Assembly (NCBI GenBank): GCA_036785705.1
Contig: JAWUZG010000136.1
Location: 2,108,001 to 2,172,000, forward strand
DNA from: Acanthornis magna
Lineage: Eukaryota > Chordata > Aves > Passeriformes > Acanthizidae
Reading direction: 5' to 3'
DNA length: 64,000 bases
The notes under the pieces were generated by a model that saw only the letters and a list, made by a program, of their open reading frames with translations, was not told the origin of the DNA and did no database searches. Shown here in pieces: positions 61,845 through 64,000 of the stretch. Every line of letters begins with the position of its first letter. The stretch's first letter is position 1. The position numbers and the translations under genes were made by a program.

Positions 61845-62382
61845 TGTCGCCGGTGGCGTGGGCAGGACCAGCTGGCCGCCAGGGTCGGTCAGCAGCTCGT
61901 CAGCGGTGTCTGCTAGTGTCCCTGGGTCTCAAGTCCACTGCAGTTAGGGACCGGGTCCCCTAGCCACGAGCTGGTCCCCCCTAGGATGGCAGCCACGCCG
62001 TCCCAAAAGCCAGAGTGCTGCAGAAGAGAGTGTTCTCCCGCCCGGACTCTGATCAGACAGATAGTCACGCGGTGGTCAGCGTTCAGGTCAAGGGCGAGAG
62101 ACCCCAGGTCTCAGCCGGGCATCAGACTTTATTCTGAGGGTTACAACCAATCTCTGAACGGCACGGGGGAGGAACCGGGGAGGGACAAAGGGACAGGGAC
62201 CAATTAGGAAGGAGGAAGGGAGGAGAGAGGGAGATACGAAATACCATTATGAACTGCGGGACAGGGGAGCTCAACCCCTCTCTGGGGCGCAGCCCACCTT
62301 CGACCCAGGGGGGTGTTATTCCCTAGGTCTCCAGAGATTTCGCAGGGGGGAAGAAACTCTCTGGGCTTGAACCAACACTACA
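61845..62382 (-). mobile_element. Solo LTR of an endogenous retrovirus (ERVK-like by duplication length)
   Basis: The 538-bp unit begins TGTCGCCGG and ends CACTACA on the plus strand; the outermost TGT and ACA are inverted copies, and it is bounded by TCCAAA on both sides. On the minus strand it begins TGTAGTGTTGG, has AATAAA at 62133-62128 and ends GGCGACA, so it is read from right to left (U3 at high coordinates). It is strongly GC- and CpG-rich against an AT-rich background. No retroviral coding sequence or second LTR lies in the flanks, so it is a solo LTR. A 6-bp duplication is typical of betaretrovirus-like (ERVK/alpha-like) groups; the exact family cannot be named. The 73-codon frame at 61986-62207 lies inside it and is not a gene. 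Confidence 0.88.
62128..62133 (-). terminator. LTR polyadenylation signal AATAAA
   Basis: AATAAA on the minus strand in the context CAGAATAAAGTCTGATG inside the LTR. It supports the minus-strand orientation. In several avian retroviral LTRs the TATA and polyadenylation signals lie close together, so its role as polyadenylation signal is inferred. Confidence 0.6.
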
Positions 62383-62388
62383 TCCAAA
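62383..62388. repeat. 6-bp target-site duplication (right)
   Basis: TCCAAA, identical to the copy at 61839-61844. Confidence 0.85.
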
Positions 62389-64000
62389 GAAGAAATAATA
62401 CTCCAAAATGAAGTGGCAACTACCACTCAGAATAATAAGATTCCTAATGTGGTGCCTACAAGTGACGTAAATCAGAAATCCAAGTCCAAAGCTGGTGATC
62501 TAGTTCTCATATTTTGAAAGCAGAGGAATTCAGATATAGTTTTTGTAGACAGGTCCTGGCAGGACCTCAGAACTTGGAAAATTACTTTGTCATTGTTGTT
62601 TGTTTGCCTAGAAGGAAAAGGAGTTTTTATTTTCTCAAGCTGTGAAACTGTCTGTTTAGAAGATGTGCCTTCTCATTAACATGAATTTTTTTCAGTGCTG
62701 TAATGAAGAGTTGGCTTCTGGCTATGTTAAACTTAATTATAATTATTTTCATCCTAAGGCCTTTGTATCAGATGATTCTTGTCTTATCAAGCTGGATAGC
62801 AGATGTATAATCAAATGGAAAAGTGCATCTAATGCTAAATTCATGGTAATGTGTTCAATTTTTTTATGATCTGAGTAAAATAACCTGTATAAGGTAATGT
62901 ATTTGATTAATCTTTTTTTCATCCTTGTTTACCATATTTATTAGGAAACATCACATGACTACAAAAACTTAATTTAGTTCAAACTTGTTACTATAAATAA
63001 TTTGTTTCAATTGCTGCTTCGGGCAACCAAAATGAGAAATTTAGAATTGCATGTGACATTGTTGACTATGTGGACTGTCATAATTTTGACAAAATTATGA
63101 AAATTTTCATAATTTCCTAAGTCTCTTGGAAATAGCTCTCCTGGTTATATTAAGGTGAAGCAAATTTATAATAATGTTATGCTCTAGAAGCATATTTGTC
63201 AACATCAGTAAGTTATTATAGACTAATTCAAAGGTCAATGTCATTACCTTCTCTAAAGTTTTACATAAATGAAGTTTTCATCATTCTTAGTAACATTTAT
63301 CAAATCTAAATCACCAGCTGATGGTCTGTGTGGTTAGGATAATCCCGACCACTTCCAAAACCAGGTCTGAGGTACAAAGTGGAGTTCAAACAAAATGAAA
63401 GGTGATGTTAACACTTCCAGATAAAATAGGTTTTTTAGTTCTTCAGTTCATAGTAATCTTTTTGTTTGCTTTAGCCTGATTTCAGCATAATCAGAACTAG
63501 AAAAAAAGAGAAAACACAATCTTCCTGCCAGCTTGGTTGCCAAATCTTTGATGGAAGCTCGACCTCAAGCTCTCCTTGCTTTTTTAGAACAAGGCTACAA
63601 CAAGGGGTAAGCAAGCTATGTCTGCTTTTTAGCTACTTTTTGTTTTATTAAGTAGCAGACAATAGATATTTCAGTATTTTTATGATCTCTTTTAAACTGG
63701 CAGCCAGTCTTGGAAGCAACTTCCTCATGAAGTTACATCCTGAAGATTTATGAGAAGTTCATATTCTGCACTGCTCCTGAGGAACATCACTTGGATAATC
63801 AGGATAAAATTTATTTCTCACTATCTTGAGGTCTGTGAGCAGCCACATTGATGGTCCAAAAGCTGAAAACAAGAGGTATGTAGGGCTTAGTTCTGATGGT
63901 TGGTATGGCTGGGATATTGATCAGTTGTTAGAATCAGGAGTCTTTGACCTCTGATGAGACCTTCAGCACTGCTCTTTTGGTCACTGCATGTACAGAAAAA
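62389..64000. other. Unique AT-rich DNA, no gene supported
   Basis: Contains a nested palindrome at 63079-63115 and one weak exon-like interval at 63475-63606. No transposon recognised. Confidence 0.5.
63079..63115. repeat. Nested inverted repeat / palindrome
   Basis: CATAATTTT (63079-63087), GAC, AAAATTATG (63091-63099) form a perfect 9-bp stem with a 3-base loop. The right arm is also the left half of a perfect 24-bp palindrome at 63092-63115. The three arms allow two alternative hairpins sharing one arm. AT-only stems, so probably a chance or slippage product. Confidence 0.9.

Overview
This 64 kb window looks like a gene-poor, AT-rich stretch of a vertebrate nuclear genome, most likely a bird and perhaps a songbird. 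I base that on the interspersed repeats: several 5'-truncated CR1 LINE pieces with the avian 3' end (repeats related to ATTCTATGA), two solo retroviral LTRs, and no sign of Alu, B1/B2 or L1 elements. I found no bacterial, phage or plasmid feature. No protein-coding gene could be supported: the longest open frames are about 130 codons, scattered over both strands without conserved domains. The few with recognisable protein similarity are fragments of CR1 reverse transcriptase.

Layout: 1-17.3 kb is unique AT-rich DNA with two stretches that look like conserved non-coding elements (about 1.52-2.13 kb and 4.84-5.06 kb). A CR1 3' end lies at 17.30-17.65 kb. From 17.65 to 32.6 kb there is more unique DNA, with a CpG-rich patch at 26.8-27.3 kb, a G/T-only low-complexity tract at 27.54-27.69 kb and another regulatory-looking block at 30.04-30.54 kb. 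At 32.6-33.95 kb a CR1 copy is split by a solo LTR whose target-site duplication and the reading of the CR1 on either side are both visible. At 36.64-37.30 kb there is a patch of CR1 fragments in opposite orientations. From 37.3 to 60.9 kb the DNA is mostly unique, with regulatory-looking blocks at 38.1-38.8, 41.3-41.7, 42.6-42.9, 52.7-52.9 and 59.4-59.8 kb, a G/T tract at 48.2 kb, a compound TA/GATA/CA microsatellite at 51.7 kb, an ATTAT pentamer repeat at 53.75 kb and a CR1 fragment at 53.84 kb. A plus-strand CR1 3' end lies at 60.94-61.09 kb. A GC-rich solo LTR with a perfect 6-bp target duplication occupies 61.84-62.38 kb. The last 1.6 kb is unique, with a nested palindrome near 63.1 kb.

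The best reading is a gene desert or a very large intron, possibly holding long-range enhancers of a neighbouring gene outside the window. The most informative events are the two datable LTR insertions, one of them nested in an older CR1. I did not see a new multi-gene system. The non-coding blocks are candidates judged by eye only, because no alignment could be run.
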